This document shows positions 10,301 through 17,304 of a stretch of 33,871 nt of DNA, piece by piece; within the stretch, counting starts at the first letter, position 1, and each line of letters opens with the position of its first letter. The notes beneath the pieces were generated by a model that was given only the letters and a program-made list of their open reading frames with translations, ran no database searches and was not told the origin of the DNA. The translations under genes and the position numbers were made by a program. Source of the stretch: an uncultured Bacteroidota bacterium (lineage in GTDB: Bacteria; Bacteroidota; Bacteroidia; Bacteroidales; UBA12481); NCBI GenBank assembly GCA_903919925.1, contig CAIXKO010000436.1:1-33871 (forward strand), given 5' to 3'.

Positions 10301-12077
10301 CACCACCTGTGTGGCTATGGTTCCCCTTGCAATGGGTCAGTCGGAATATGTAAGCCTGATTGGTAAACCGTTTGCCATTACCGTGATCGGAGGTTTAGCT
10401 CTAAGCACCTTATTGACGCTGGTGTTCATCCCAACCTTTTATTCGGGATTAGAAAACGCTTTGAAGTGGATGAGAGAACAGAAGCTTGGCGTTAAGATCG
10501 TAATGTACACACTGATGATTGGATTCACTGCGCTGATTTATTTTGGAATCGATGCTTTCCTATGGCAGGCGGTAACTTTTCTGCTTGTATTGATTGGTGT
10601 GCCGGCTTCAATATGGTTTGTAATGAACAGTTTACGCAAGGCCAGTGATACGGTAATACCTCTTGATGAAAAGATTGTTATCCGTATCCAGAATTTGGTC
10701 AAGATTTATGAACGCGACGGAAGATTTAGCAGGCAATGGAAAGCAGGCTTGGCTATTCGCAAGCGATTGGGAATGGAAAAAGAGTATAAAAGATGGAAAG
10801 ATCTGGATGATATTCTATGGCAATTGCCCATCCTTGGATTCATGATGTACTTTGTTTATTTCTTCCTCGAAGGCAGCATTTGGATTTTCCTGCTCAGCAT
10901 ACCGATTTATTTTATGATGCTGTCGATGTACAGTCCGGTAGGTAAATACATCAGATACAAAAAACCGGCAGGATTTATTAATAAAATAAACCAGTTCTTT
11001 AAAGGATTGATTTTCTGGGGATTTCCGGCTTTTAGTATATTTATTTTCCAATTGCGATGGGAAAATATTGCTATCGATGTATTGATCGGATTGGTATGGT
11101 ATCTTGCTTTAATCGTTTACGCGACTTCAAGTCGTCTTGTCCGCGAAAAGGTTAACGTGAACCGTATTACGGGTAAGTTTGGAAGAATGCGCAGGGGCTG
11201 GTACCGGCTGGTTCAGTCGATCCCGATAATTGGCACCAAAAAGAAGCCATTTAAAGCGCTGCGCGGAGTTTCCATGACCATTGAGAACGGAATGTTTGGA
11301 TTACTCGGTCCTAACGGGGCTGGTAAAACCACCCTGATGAGGATTATTTGCGGAATCTTTGAACAGAGCTATGGTAAAATCTGGATCAGCGGTATTGATA
11401 CTCAGGAAAAACGTGAAGAATTACAAGGCCTGATCGGATATTTGCCACAGGAATTCGGAATGTATGAAAACATGACTGCCGGGGAATACCTTAATTATCA
11501 GGGGATACTCAAAGGTTTGAAATATCCTGACGAACGTGAAAAGCGTGTTGATTTTGTGCTGAGCTCGGTTCATATGTTAGAGCATAAGAATGAGAAAATC
11601 GGTAGTTATTCCGGGGGGATGAAACAGCGTATCGGGATCGCGCAGATTCTTCTGCACCTTCCGAGAATTCTGGTTGTTGATGAACCAACCGCAGGTCTTG
11701 ATCCGCGGGAAAGGATCCGTTTCAGGAACCTTCTGGTTGAATTATCCAGAGAACGTGTAGTCATTTTCTCCACCCATATTATTGAGGACATATCGAGTTC
11801 CTGCAACAAGGTAGCCGTTCTCGATAAGGGTAATATGGTTTTTCTGGGTGCCCCTGAGGATATGGCCCATACCGCCAAGGGACATGTTTGGCAGGTTGAA
11901 GTGAGTATGGAGGAATTTGACCGGTTATCTGAACTTTATAAGGTGGTGCACCACATGCGTGATGGTCTGAATATCAGGGTACGGTTATTGGCTGAAACAA
12001 AACCTTCACCAGATGCCATTGAGGTTCAGCCTTTGTTGGAAGATTCGTATTTATGGATGTTGAAGAAAGCAATCTGA
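7362..12077 (+). CDS. RND efflux permease fused to extra membrane helices and a C-terminal ABC ATPase domain
   Basis: One uninterrupted frame encodes 1571 residues. Residues 1-1035 are a complete RND permease: TM1 at 11-30, a periplasmic domain, TM2-6 (GMLVDNSVVVLEN in TM4), TM7 at about 525-545, a second periplasmic domain with a Gly/Ser-rich loop near 645-665, and TM8-12 (GIVVNNGIILID in TM10). About six more hydrophobic helices follow: two at 1045-1090 and four at about 1150-1265. An ABC ATPase then runs from about 1293 to 1571. It has Walker A GPNGAGKTT (about 1316), signature SGGMKQR (about 1417), Walker B ILVVDEPTAGLDP (about 1436) and switch histidine STHI, so it looks catalytically intact. 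An apparent first strand of the ABC fold, IRIQNLVKIYERDG, lies earlier at about 1106-1119. A small ABC-2-type permease gene starts two bases after the stop and is the likely partner. A sequencing artefact is unlikely because the junction is occupied by additional helices, not by an abrupt join. Confidence 0.93.
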   Translation: MKAIVTRKVLISMIFIGLTLLGIVSYRQLKVELFPNAESPYLVVQVSSQTEVDPGYMEKQAVIPLEGAVGGLPGIKELTSTAAQRRGTITVAYEPKTNLKYAQLKLQERIDEVKATLPTEFTVTVMKVDLQQASSMLMTMEVRGAGGANRIRQITDEKITPRIENVDGIAGVTVFGGQEKTLEITLDKDACDAYGITPFQVRNAIAQNGRDRTFAGRAFSGNKMYFVHVTAEYVDPKEIENIVIKEAGPVLLKDVASVYFGVKEQTSYARVNGMESVTLNLVADSQVNIIDISHSVKLLIEELNKEFGPLGIEIKVQENLAETMEKNIDSIIDLAITGGLLAMFILWIFLKNGRLVLSIALAIPISVYVAFNAFYAFGITINSLTLVGMALAIGMLVDNSVVVLENVYRHAARGESPDIAVTQGTSEVWRSVVASTLTTVTVFLPFLFSENYLIRTLGTNVGISIISTLLISLMVALLLVPMLTHFTLKSSPNKGPQIFEKISLHKRMVQIYVLILKSGLRNPAGTVIGAMIMFFLTLFAALALSNDTLKEAQINQIRISITMPQGTTLDKTDLTVKTIEERLMDLPEKEDLVTSTQEAQATVTVKLYEKFEDIKKRKLPEIKADIENKIRNIPQITYEFQQSSSSGFSGSGGGGGVSAGGGGLESLMGIGTQQESVIIKGQNFDLMKAVAEDVKYYLDDLTTITQSTVSVQDNRPEVRMAFNTREMGERNVSLSSVMSELSSFPTEVTAGVKFKEGTEEYDILIKYDEVIVDKNKTRTMTDLQTMDVPSTDGSRHRLTDLAKVYFAFGMGTISRLNQEKQIKVTYRFDAETNGSKTLLEAARGDVDNLVSGMKIPAGVAVEVQHEVNQFADFYFLIAAAFILIFMIMAAVFESLSTPFVLLLSIPLAGIGSFLAILFTKTSLLNANTLIGFIILIGIVVNNGIILIDYANILRKNGNRKLRALMTAGLARLRPILITACTTCVAMVPLAMGQSEYVSLIGKPFAITVIGGLALSTLLTLVFIPTFYSGLENALKWMREQKLGVKIVMYTLMIGFTALIYFGIDAFLWQAVTFLLVLIGVPASIWFVMNSLRKASDTVIPLDEKIVIRIQNLVKIYERDGRFSRQWKAGLAIRKRLGMEKEYKRWKDLDDILWQLPILGFMMYFVYFFLEGSIWIFLLSIPIYFMMLSMYSPVGKYIRYKKPAGFINKINQFFKGLIFWGFPAFSIFIFQLRWENIAIDVLIGLVWYLALIVYATSSRLVREKVNVNRITGKFGRMRRGWYRLVQSIPIIGTKKKPFKALRGVSMTIENGMFGLLGPNGAGKTTLMRIICGIFEQSYGKIWISGIDTQEKREELQGLIGYLPQEFGMYENMTAGEYLNYQGILKGLKYPDEREKRVDFVLSSVHMLEHKNEKIGSYSGGMKQRIGIAQILLHLPRILVVDEPTAGLDPRERIRFRNLLVELSRERVVIFSTHIIEDISSSCNKVAVLDKGNMVFLGAPEDMAHTAKGHVWQVEVSMEEFDRLSELYKVVHHMRDGLNIRVRLLAETKPSPDAIEVQPLLEDSYLWMLKKAI

Positions 12078-12078
12078 T

Positions 12079-12795
12079 ATGAAAAGTAACCGAGTTGCCT
12101 TAATCTGGAACTGGATCTTCAATATGGTCCGTTATAATCTCAAGATTATCTTTGCCAATAAATTCATTTGGTTTTTAATTGCCTCGCTCGCCTTTTTTGT
12201 TGGAATTCTACTGATCAATCTTTTTTCGAAAGGAAAGATTGATACAGGATCCATCTATGGTCTCCTTCTGTTTCCTGGCCTGTTGCTGGTTTTCTATCCA
12301 ACTGTTTTTGGAATACAGAACGACGAGGATACGCGGGTGCTGGAAATTCTTTTCGGGATTCCGGATTACCGGTATAAAGTATGGCTAGTGAGGCTGATAC
12401 TGATTTATTTTGTAGTTTACATCATTCTACTGTTGTTAGGTGTTTTCTGCTCCTGGGCACTTTTGCCATTTCCTGTTTTTAACATGGCCTGGCATCTGAT
12501 GTTTCCAATCTTTTTCATGGGTACTTTGGCATTCCTTTTATCCACATTTATCAAGAATGGTATCGGAACCGGTGTGGTTATGATCATTATCGGAGTGTTT
12601 TTTGTGGCCCTGATGGCAGCAATACAAAATAGTAAATGGAATATTTTCCTGAATCCATTCAGTGTTCCCGACAGTATGAGTGAAAACGCCTGGAAAATGA
12701 TTGTTCAGGACAACCGGATCATTCTGTTTGTGGGGATCGTGCTGGCCTTATTGGGAGGGCTGACGAGTTTGCAGAAGAGGGAGAGGTTTATATAG
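12079..12795 (+). CDS. ABC-2-type transporter permease
   Basis: This 238-residue protein has about six hydrophobic segments: residues 30-50, 70-85, 105-135, 145-165, 172-192 and 212-230. The layout suits a compact ABC-2-type permease, the size of the GldF class. The conserved stretch NDEDTRVLEILFGIP, followed by an YRYKVWLVR region, resembles the coupling-helix part of this family. It has no ATPase of its own. Its start lies two bases after the stop of the RND-ABC fusion, so the ABC domain at the end of that fusion is the natural energy partner. The resulting complex would be a 238-residue permease paired with a nucleotide-binding domain that is itself tethered to an RND pump. The substrate is unknown. 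Confidence 0.82.
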   Translation: MKSNRVALIWNWIFNMVRYNLKIIFANKFIWFLIASLAFFVGILLINLFSKGKIDTGSIYGLLLFPGLLLVFYPTVFGIQNDEDTRVLEILFGIPDYRYKVWLVRLILIYFVVYIILLLLGVFCSWALLPFPVFNMAWHLMFPIFFMGTLAFLLSTFIKNGIGTGVVMIIIGVFFVALMAAIQNSKWNIFLNPFSVPDSMSENAWKMIVQDNRIILFVGIVLALLGGLTSLQKRERFI

Positions 12796-12810
12796 GTTCC
12801 TGGTAATTTG

Positions 12811-12877
12811 AAAACGGGAGGACAGATGGGGTGGGGAGGACAGATGGTAGGGGAGGACCCATGTGTCCTCCCGTTTT
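12811..12877. terminator. strong hairpin with T-run on both strands, built from a GGGAGGAC repeat; likely bidirectional terminator
   Basis: AAAACGGGAGGAC (12811-12823) pairs perfectly with GTCCTCCCGTTTT (12865-12877), and one further A-T pair can form inside. The outer ends give A-runs and T-runs on both strands, as expected for a terminator shared by the convergent genes ending at 12795 and 12889. The loop holds further copies of the arm sequence: GGGAGGACAGATGG at 12816-12829 and 12834-12847, and GGGAGGAC at 12851-12858. Confidence 0.7.
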
Positions 12878-12888
12878 TGTATAGGACA

Positions 12889-14160
12889 TTATTTCGTATA
12901 ATACTCTACCATATCCTTCAATGTCTTCGTGCATACCGGGCAGAACGGATCGCCGAGCCAGTTCATCTTGCATTTTGCCATGGGGCTATAGATGCCTTTT
13001 GCTGTGTATAATCCACCTTCGTAAGCACCAAGTATTCCATCAAATTCCGATTTCCTGGGAGTAGGAACGGGGGTGCCCGGTTTGACCATTTTCTTCCATT
13101 TTTTGCTGAAATCAACCAGGTTGGTAACGTTGGGTTGGATGGGTTCCACGGTCATATCGATATAATCCTGATAGGCAACATCGCTGGTGTAATATTCATC
13201 GGCTAGCCAGGTGAAAGTGTGCCCGAATTCATGGACAAAAACACCAACCGATTGTTTATTGAATGCGGTAAAGCATCCATAGTAATTGTAAACCCCGCCA
13301 CCACCGTATTTCTCAGAATTGACCAGGATGATAATAATGTCATAAGGAACGTTTGCCGCTACATCTCTTACCGATTTGATATCATAAGTCATGTTGTACC
13401 GCTCGCTGTCGAATGTGTAGAAACTTGTGCTCAGAAGTGTGTTCTTATAGGTTCCTTTTGCTGGGATATCTGTTCCAGACTCCAGTGAAGGCGCTTCAAC
13501 CAGCCAGCAATTGAACTTGTCTGATACTGCAGTAAAAGGGGCTGTATCCAGCAACCCTTTCGAAAAGGTTTTTACTGCTTCCCTGAATTTGTCCATTTCA
13601 CCAGCAGTGAAACCATCGGGTAAAAATACAACATCAATTTTTTCAGAGGGATCACCTGAATCGTGAACCATGTAAGACTTGTAAATTGGGCCTGATTCCT
13701 TGGAAATAAAATAATTGGCTGGATCAATTTGATATTCAAATGTTTTAATAAGTTTTGTTTTGCGATCGCGGCTGTAAAGCTGGAGTGTAACCGGTTTTTT
13801 AGGAAACGGAACCAGAGCTGTTTCATAAAAGCATCTGGGCGTAACTTTTGCTTCGGCAGTTGTTTGCCACTCGCTGTACAATCCGGCATATCCTCGAGAA
13901 AAGATCAGTTTTTTTGTAGTCCGATCATACAATTCAACCCGATATTCACCCCAGGCAAAAGGATCGATGAGGTGATTGCGGGGTCCTGACCACTTCCCTT
14001 CCTGTTTCATCTGCATGAAGCTGACCACCTCTGAAGTTGATGTGCCACAGCGGTTGTAATCGAAACGTAAAGTGTTGTCGGTAAAATATTCCTCATATTT
14101 TATTTGTGCATGAGCGCCAAATCCAACAAGAACCAGTAGAAATAGAAATATCTTTTTCAT
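12889..14160 (-). CDS. secreted M64-family zinc metallopeptidase
   Basis: The 423-residue protein has a signal peptide (about 1-18, GFGAHA before QIKYEEYF), so it is exported. The N-terminal half (20-160) looks like the beta-rich M64 N-terminal domain. The peptidase domain follows, starting near SGDPSEKIDVVFLPDGF at about 167. Its zinc site HEFGHTFTWLADEYY lies near residue 310, and the invariant-looking stretch YEGGLYTAKGIYSPMAKCKM lies near the end. M64 is named after an IgA-cleaving peptidase of a gut bacterium, but many members in environmental Bacteroidota have unknown targets. No C-terminal type IX sorting domain is visible, so it is probably periplasmic or lipid-independent secreted. 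The gene is a single unit, divergent from the MscS-like gene and convergent with the RND-ABC operon. Confidence 0.9.
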   Translation of the reverse strand: MKKIFLFLLVLVGFGAHAQIKYEEYFTDNTLRFDYNRCGTSTSEVVSFMQMKQEGKWSGPRNHLIDPFAWGEYRVELYDRTTKKLIFSRGYAGLYSEWQTTAEAKVTPRCFYETALVPFPKKPVTLQLYSRDRKTKLIKTFEYQIDPANYFISKESGPIYKSYMVHDSGDPSEKIDVVFLPDGFTAGEMDKFREAVKTFSKGLLDTAPFTAVSDKFNCWLVEAPSLESGTDIPAKGTYKNTLLSTSFYTFDSERYNMTYDIKSVRDVAANVPYDIIIILVNSEKYGGGGVYNYYGCFTAFNKQSVGVFVHEFGHTFTWLADEYYTSDVAYQDYIDMTVEPIQPNVTNLVDFSKKWKKMVKPGTPVPTPRKSEFDGILGAYEGGLYTAKGIYSPMAKCKMNWLGDPFCPVCTKTLKDMVEYYTK

Positions 14161-14189
14161 TGAAATCGTTTTTTATTAAATACCAGCGA

Positions 14190-14220
14190 TAAAGGTAAAT
14201 TACATTGTATTTTTGCCAAA
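14190..14220 (-). promoter_or_regulatory. predicted Bacteroidota promoter for the M64 peptidase gene
   Basis: Read on the minus strand there is TTTG (plus coordinates 14217-14220), a 19-base spacer and TACCTTTA (14190-14197). This differs from the Bacteroidota consensus TTTG-N19-TAnnTTTG by one base. The start codon is about 30 bases downstream, which leaves a normal leader. Confidence 0.6.
14208..14215 (+). promoter_or_regulatory. predicted -7 element for the MscS-like operon
   Basis: TATTTTTG matches TAnnTTTG exactly and sits 33 bases before the start at 14248. No convincing TTTG is found at the -33 distance. The element falls inside the spacer of the oppositely directed peptidase promoter, so the two promoters overlap. 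Confidence 0.45.
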
Positions 14221-14247
14221 GAAAATAACCAATTCTTTATAAATGAT

Positions 14248-15558
14248 ATGGGTGAACATCTGAAATTGCTTTTCAAGAATTTATCGGATTGGCTCGAAAC
14301 CTGGGGATTGACCGGAGCGTTTGGCCAGTTTTTACATCTGGCGATTCTTTTGGCAATGTTGTTCCTGGTGGGTTTTGCAATCGATCGCATTACCAGGGTC
14401 ATTATTAAATTGGTAATCAATCGAATTGTAAAAAGTACCAATAATCCCTTTGATGACATTATGCTCGAGATGGGCGTATTCAGGAGGATCGCACATTTTG
14501 TTCCGGCAGTGGTAGTTTATTACATGCTGCCGCACATTTTTAACGGTGTTTATTCGGTTGATACTGTTCAGCCGGATGCTGTGGTAAAGGCATTTATCGA
14601 TTTTTCGCAAAAAGCCACCTCTATTTACATGATTCTGGTTGGTACATCAGTAATCACTACAGGACTAAAGGCACTCAATGAAATTTATACCCATTTGGAT
14701 GTGTCGGGTAGGGTACCGATCAGAGGGTATATCCAGGTTGTTCAGTTTACGGTTGTTCTGATTGCCGGAATATGGATGTTATCAATTGTTTTTGGGTTCC
14801 ACTTAAAAGGTTTCTTTACGGGTTTAGGGGCCTTTATGGCTGTTTTGGTTATCGTTTTCCGCGATACCCTACTTGGTTTAATGGCTACCATACAACTATC
14901 GGTTAATAAAATGGTCAGGATTGGGGATTGGGTTACCATACCATCGAAGAATGCTGATGGTGTAATTCTCGAAATCTCAGTGAACACTGTTAAGGTTGAA
15001 AATTGGGATAAAACCATCACCACTATGCCAACTTATTCATTGGTATCGGAGCCGGTTCAGAACTGGCGGGGTATGGAGGAATCCAATGGAAGGAGGATCA
15101 AGCGGTTTGTTAATATCGATATGGGAACCGTTCATTTCTGTTCCGATAGCTTGCTGGATCGCCTTAGTAATATATACCTCGTATCGGAGTATATAAAATC
15201 CAAAAGAGCCGAGCTCGATGAGTTAAACAGGAAATTTCCAAAGGCTGATTTATCGGTTGCCAATGGAATCCGGTTAACCAATCTGGGTATTTTCAGGAAG
15301 TATCTGGAGTGCTATTTAAAGGATCATCCCGATATTCAGCATAAAATGACCACCATGGTGCGACAGCTTCAATCCACGGACAAAGGCATTCCCATTGAGA
15401 TTTATGGATTTAGCAGCGATAAGGAGTGGGAAGCATACGAGAATGTACAATCTGATATTTTTGATCATATTCTGGCGGTGATACCTGAATTCGAGCTACG
15501 GGTATTCCAAAATCCCACTGGTGCAGATTTTAAACAATTGGCAAAAGCAGCAGATTAA
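14248..15558 (+). CDS. mechanosensitive ion channel, MscS superfamily, YbdG-like
   Basis: The 436-residue length is close to E. coli YbdG (415) and larger than MscS. Hydrophobic helices at about 30-55, 90-110, 125-145, 165-185 and 190-215 precede the conserved MscS pore and beta-domain region. That region includes GDWVTIPSKNADGVILEIS (about 230-248), then VKVENWDKTITTMPTYSLVS and NWRGMEESNGRRIKR, which are close to the YbdG type. Such channels sit in the inner membrane and release solutes at high membrane tension. The stop is one base before the start of the CYTH-domain gene, and the two probably share a transcript. The start ATG is followed by the short, conserved-looking GEHLKLLFKNLSDWLE and leaves space for the promoter element at 14208. 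Confidence 0.9.
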   Translation: MGEHLKLLFKNLSDWLETWGLTGAFGQFLHLAILLAMLFLVGFAIDRITRVIIKLVINRIVKSTNNPFDDIMLEMGVFRRIAHFVPAVVVYYMLPHIFNGVYSVDTVQPDAVVKAFIDFSQKATSIYMILVGTSVITTGLKALNEIYTHLDVSGRVPIRGYIQVVQFTVVLIAGIWMLSIVFGFHLKGFFTGLGAFMAVLVIVFRDTLLGLMATIQLSVNKMVRIGDWVTIPSKNADGVILEISVNTVKVENWDKTITTMPTYSLVSEPVQNWRGMEESNGRRIKRFVNIDMGTVHFCSDSLLDRLSNIYLVSEYIKSKRAELDELNRKFPKADLSVANGIRLTNLGIFRKYLECYLKDHPDIQHKMTTMVRQLQSTDKGIPIEIYGFSSDKEWEAYENVQSDIFDHILAVIPEFELRVFQNPTGADFKQLAKAAD

Positions 15559-15559
15559 G

Positions 15560-16027
15560 ATGGAAATCGAACGTAAGTACTTAGTAAACAAAATCCTCTG
15601 GCAAGAGTTGCGCCAGCCGGTTAATGCATCTTTTGTTCAACAAGCCTATCTTTCAACGGATCCAAAGTGTTCGGTGCGAATCCGGATTACCGACAGTAAG
15701 GCCCTGATAACTATTAAGGGGGAAACAACAGGTATATCGCGGGAGGAGTTTGAATACTCAGTACCCTTGAATGACGGCCTGGAAATTATGCGGCTTGCCG
15801 GAAAACCGGTGATTGTGAAAAGCAGATATGTCATTCATCATGACGGTTATAAATGGGAAGTTGATGAATTTCATGGTGATAATGAGGGTCTGATCCTTGC
15901 TGAGGTAGAATTAAAGGCCGATTCGGAAAATCCGGAATGGCCCGAGTGGATAGATAAAGAAGTTTCAGGTGACCCGCGATATTTTAACCTGCAATTGGCG
16001 ATTAATCCAATAAATGAATGGCAATGA
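15560..16027 (+). CDS. CYTH-domain protein (triphosphate tunnel metalloenzyme)
   Basis: I place the start at the ATG at 15560 and not at an earlier in-frame ATG at 15521 inside the MscS gene, because the protein then opens with MEIERKYLV, the ExExK signature of CYTH proteins. The resulting 155-residue product has the alternating basic/acidic strands of the triphosphate tunnel: SVRIRITDSKALITIKG, EEFEYSVPL, VKSRYVI, KWEVDEFHG and GLILAEVEL. Members hydrolyse triphosphate compounds such as inorganic triphosphate or thiamine triphosphate, or make cAMP. The short bacterial single-domain type most often shows triphosphatase activity, but the substrate here is not certain. The stop overlaps the start region of the GWxTD gene. 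Confidence 0.88.
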   Translation: MEIERKYLVNKILWQELRQPVNASFVQQAYLSTDPKCSVRIRITDSKALITIKGETTGISREEFEYSVPLNDGLEIMRLAGKPVIVKSRYVIHHDGYKWEVDEFHGDNEGLILAEVELKADSENPEWPEWIDKEVSGDPRYFNLQLAINPINEWQ

Positions 16028-17304
16028 AGAGGATAATCAGGGGATTGTTGGGGATTTCTATTTCTTTGACGGTTATTTTTATAATCGGTTGCGCGTCCCT
16101 TCGTCCGCCTTCCACAAAGATTTCATCCCAACTATCTGTATACAATCCGGGAAAAACAATTCTTCATCCGCAATATAAGGTGTATCATTCTACAGAAACG
16201 GAAAGTGTGCTGTATATAAAGATGCTAACCAGCGAAGTTGTTTTCAATCAGGCAAATACGCAAGTTAAAAGTCAGGCAAAAATCAGAGCGATATTTACGC
16301 TTTACAGTTCGCTGGCAAATAATGAGATTGCCCAGCGCGATACCCAGCAATTTGTGATTGAGAGGGAATCAGTTGGTGAGCAGATCATTGCATCTGTCAA
16401 TCTGGCTACTTCGCCAGGTCAATCCTATCTGCTGGATATTACCCTTGAAGACCAGATCAGGCAATCAATGGTAAGGGATCGGGTTTTGGTAGATCGCTCT
16501 CAGGCAGAAAATCAGCAGGATTGGCTGGTGCTGGGTTTTCCGGAAAACAGGGTGGCTTTTGAGCAGTTTTTTTATCCGGGTGAATCTTTTCGGCTGATCA
16601 AGCAGGGTAGTAATGCTGAGCGGGTGTATATTTCTGTTTTTCAGCCCCGGAATATTTTGCCGCTTCCCCCTTTTGCGATTGAGGAGCAGCCCGATAATAT
16701 TCCGCTGCCCGACAGTACTTTTTATATGGCCTATTCGGAGCGTTTGCTTTATCGGCTGGGAGGGCAGGGCATTTATGTGTTCCATTTCAAACCTGAGCCA
16801 GCCAAGGGATTATGCCTCACTCAGTTTGGTGATCACTATCCTCAGATAACCCAGCCGGAAGATATGCTTCCACCATTACAATATATCACAACGCGAGATG
16901 AGTATCAAAAACTGTTGACCAATCCGGATATAAAAGCATCAGTTGATCAATTTTGGTTCGAAAAGGGTAAAACCTACGCTAATGCACGAGATTTGATCCG
17001 GGTTTATTACAACCGCGTGGTTTTTGCCAATCTTTATTTTCCATCCAGCAAGCAAGGTTGGAAAACTGACCGGGGCATGCTTTATCTGCTTTTAGGACCT
17101 CCATTTTCGGTTGAAAGAACTGAAACAAAGGAATTGTGGTATTATGAGGCTTCCGAAACCGGAGAGAAGATTACTTTTGAGTTCAATCTGGCCGACGATT
17201 ATTGGATCGGAAATGATTATAAATTAAAGAGAAAAGAAGAATTCCGACCCATCTGGAATAGAGCGGTTGATTCCTGGCGGCGAGGTAAAATATTTAGCAT
17301 GTAA
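16018..17304 (+). CDS. GWxTD-domain lipoprotein
   Basis: The product of 428 residues opens with a lipoprotein signal peptide (lipobox FIIGC, Cys near 25). A beta-rich N-terminal part of about 300 residues is followed by the GWxTD domain, with the naming motif GWKTDRGMLYLLLGPP near residue 347 and the downstream LWYYEASETGEKITFEF. The function of this Bacteroidota-associated family is not established. It is probably a periplasmic or outer-membrane lipoprotein. Either the ATG at 16018 or the one at 16024 could be used. The latter gives an ATGA overlap with the CYTH-gene stop and a signal peptide beginning MKRIIRG, and is slightly preferred on that basis. The stop overlaps the RlmB start (TAATG), so the four genes from the MscS channel onward look translationally coupled. 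Confidence 0.88.
   Translation: MAMKRIIRGLLGISISLTVIFIIGCASLRPPSTKISSQLSVYNPGKTILHPQYKVYHSTETESVLYIKMLTSEVVFNQANTQVKSQAKIRAIFTLYSSLANNEIAQRDTQQFVIERESVGEQIIASVNLATSPGQSYLLDITLEDQIRQSMVRDRVLVDRSQAENQQDWLVLGFPENRVAFEQFFYPGESFRLIKQGSNAERVYISVFQPRNILPLPPFAIEEQPDNIPLPDSTFYMAYSERLLYRLGGQGIYVFHFKPEPAKGLCLTQFGDHYPQITQPEDMLPPLQYITTRDEYQKLLTNPDIKASVDQFWFEKGKTYANARDLIRVYYNRVVFANLYFPSSKQGWKTDRGMLYLLLGPPFSVERTETKELWYYEASETGEKITFEFNLADDYWIGNDYKLKRKEEFRPIWNRAVDSWRRGKIFSM

Noticed and set aside
12788-12973. 61-codon minus-strand frame covering the GGGAGGAC hairpin
   Set aside because: It overlaps the M64 gene end in another frame and its proline/valine-rich part is just the translated repeat.
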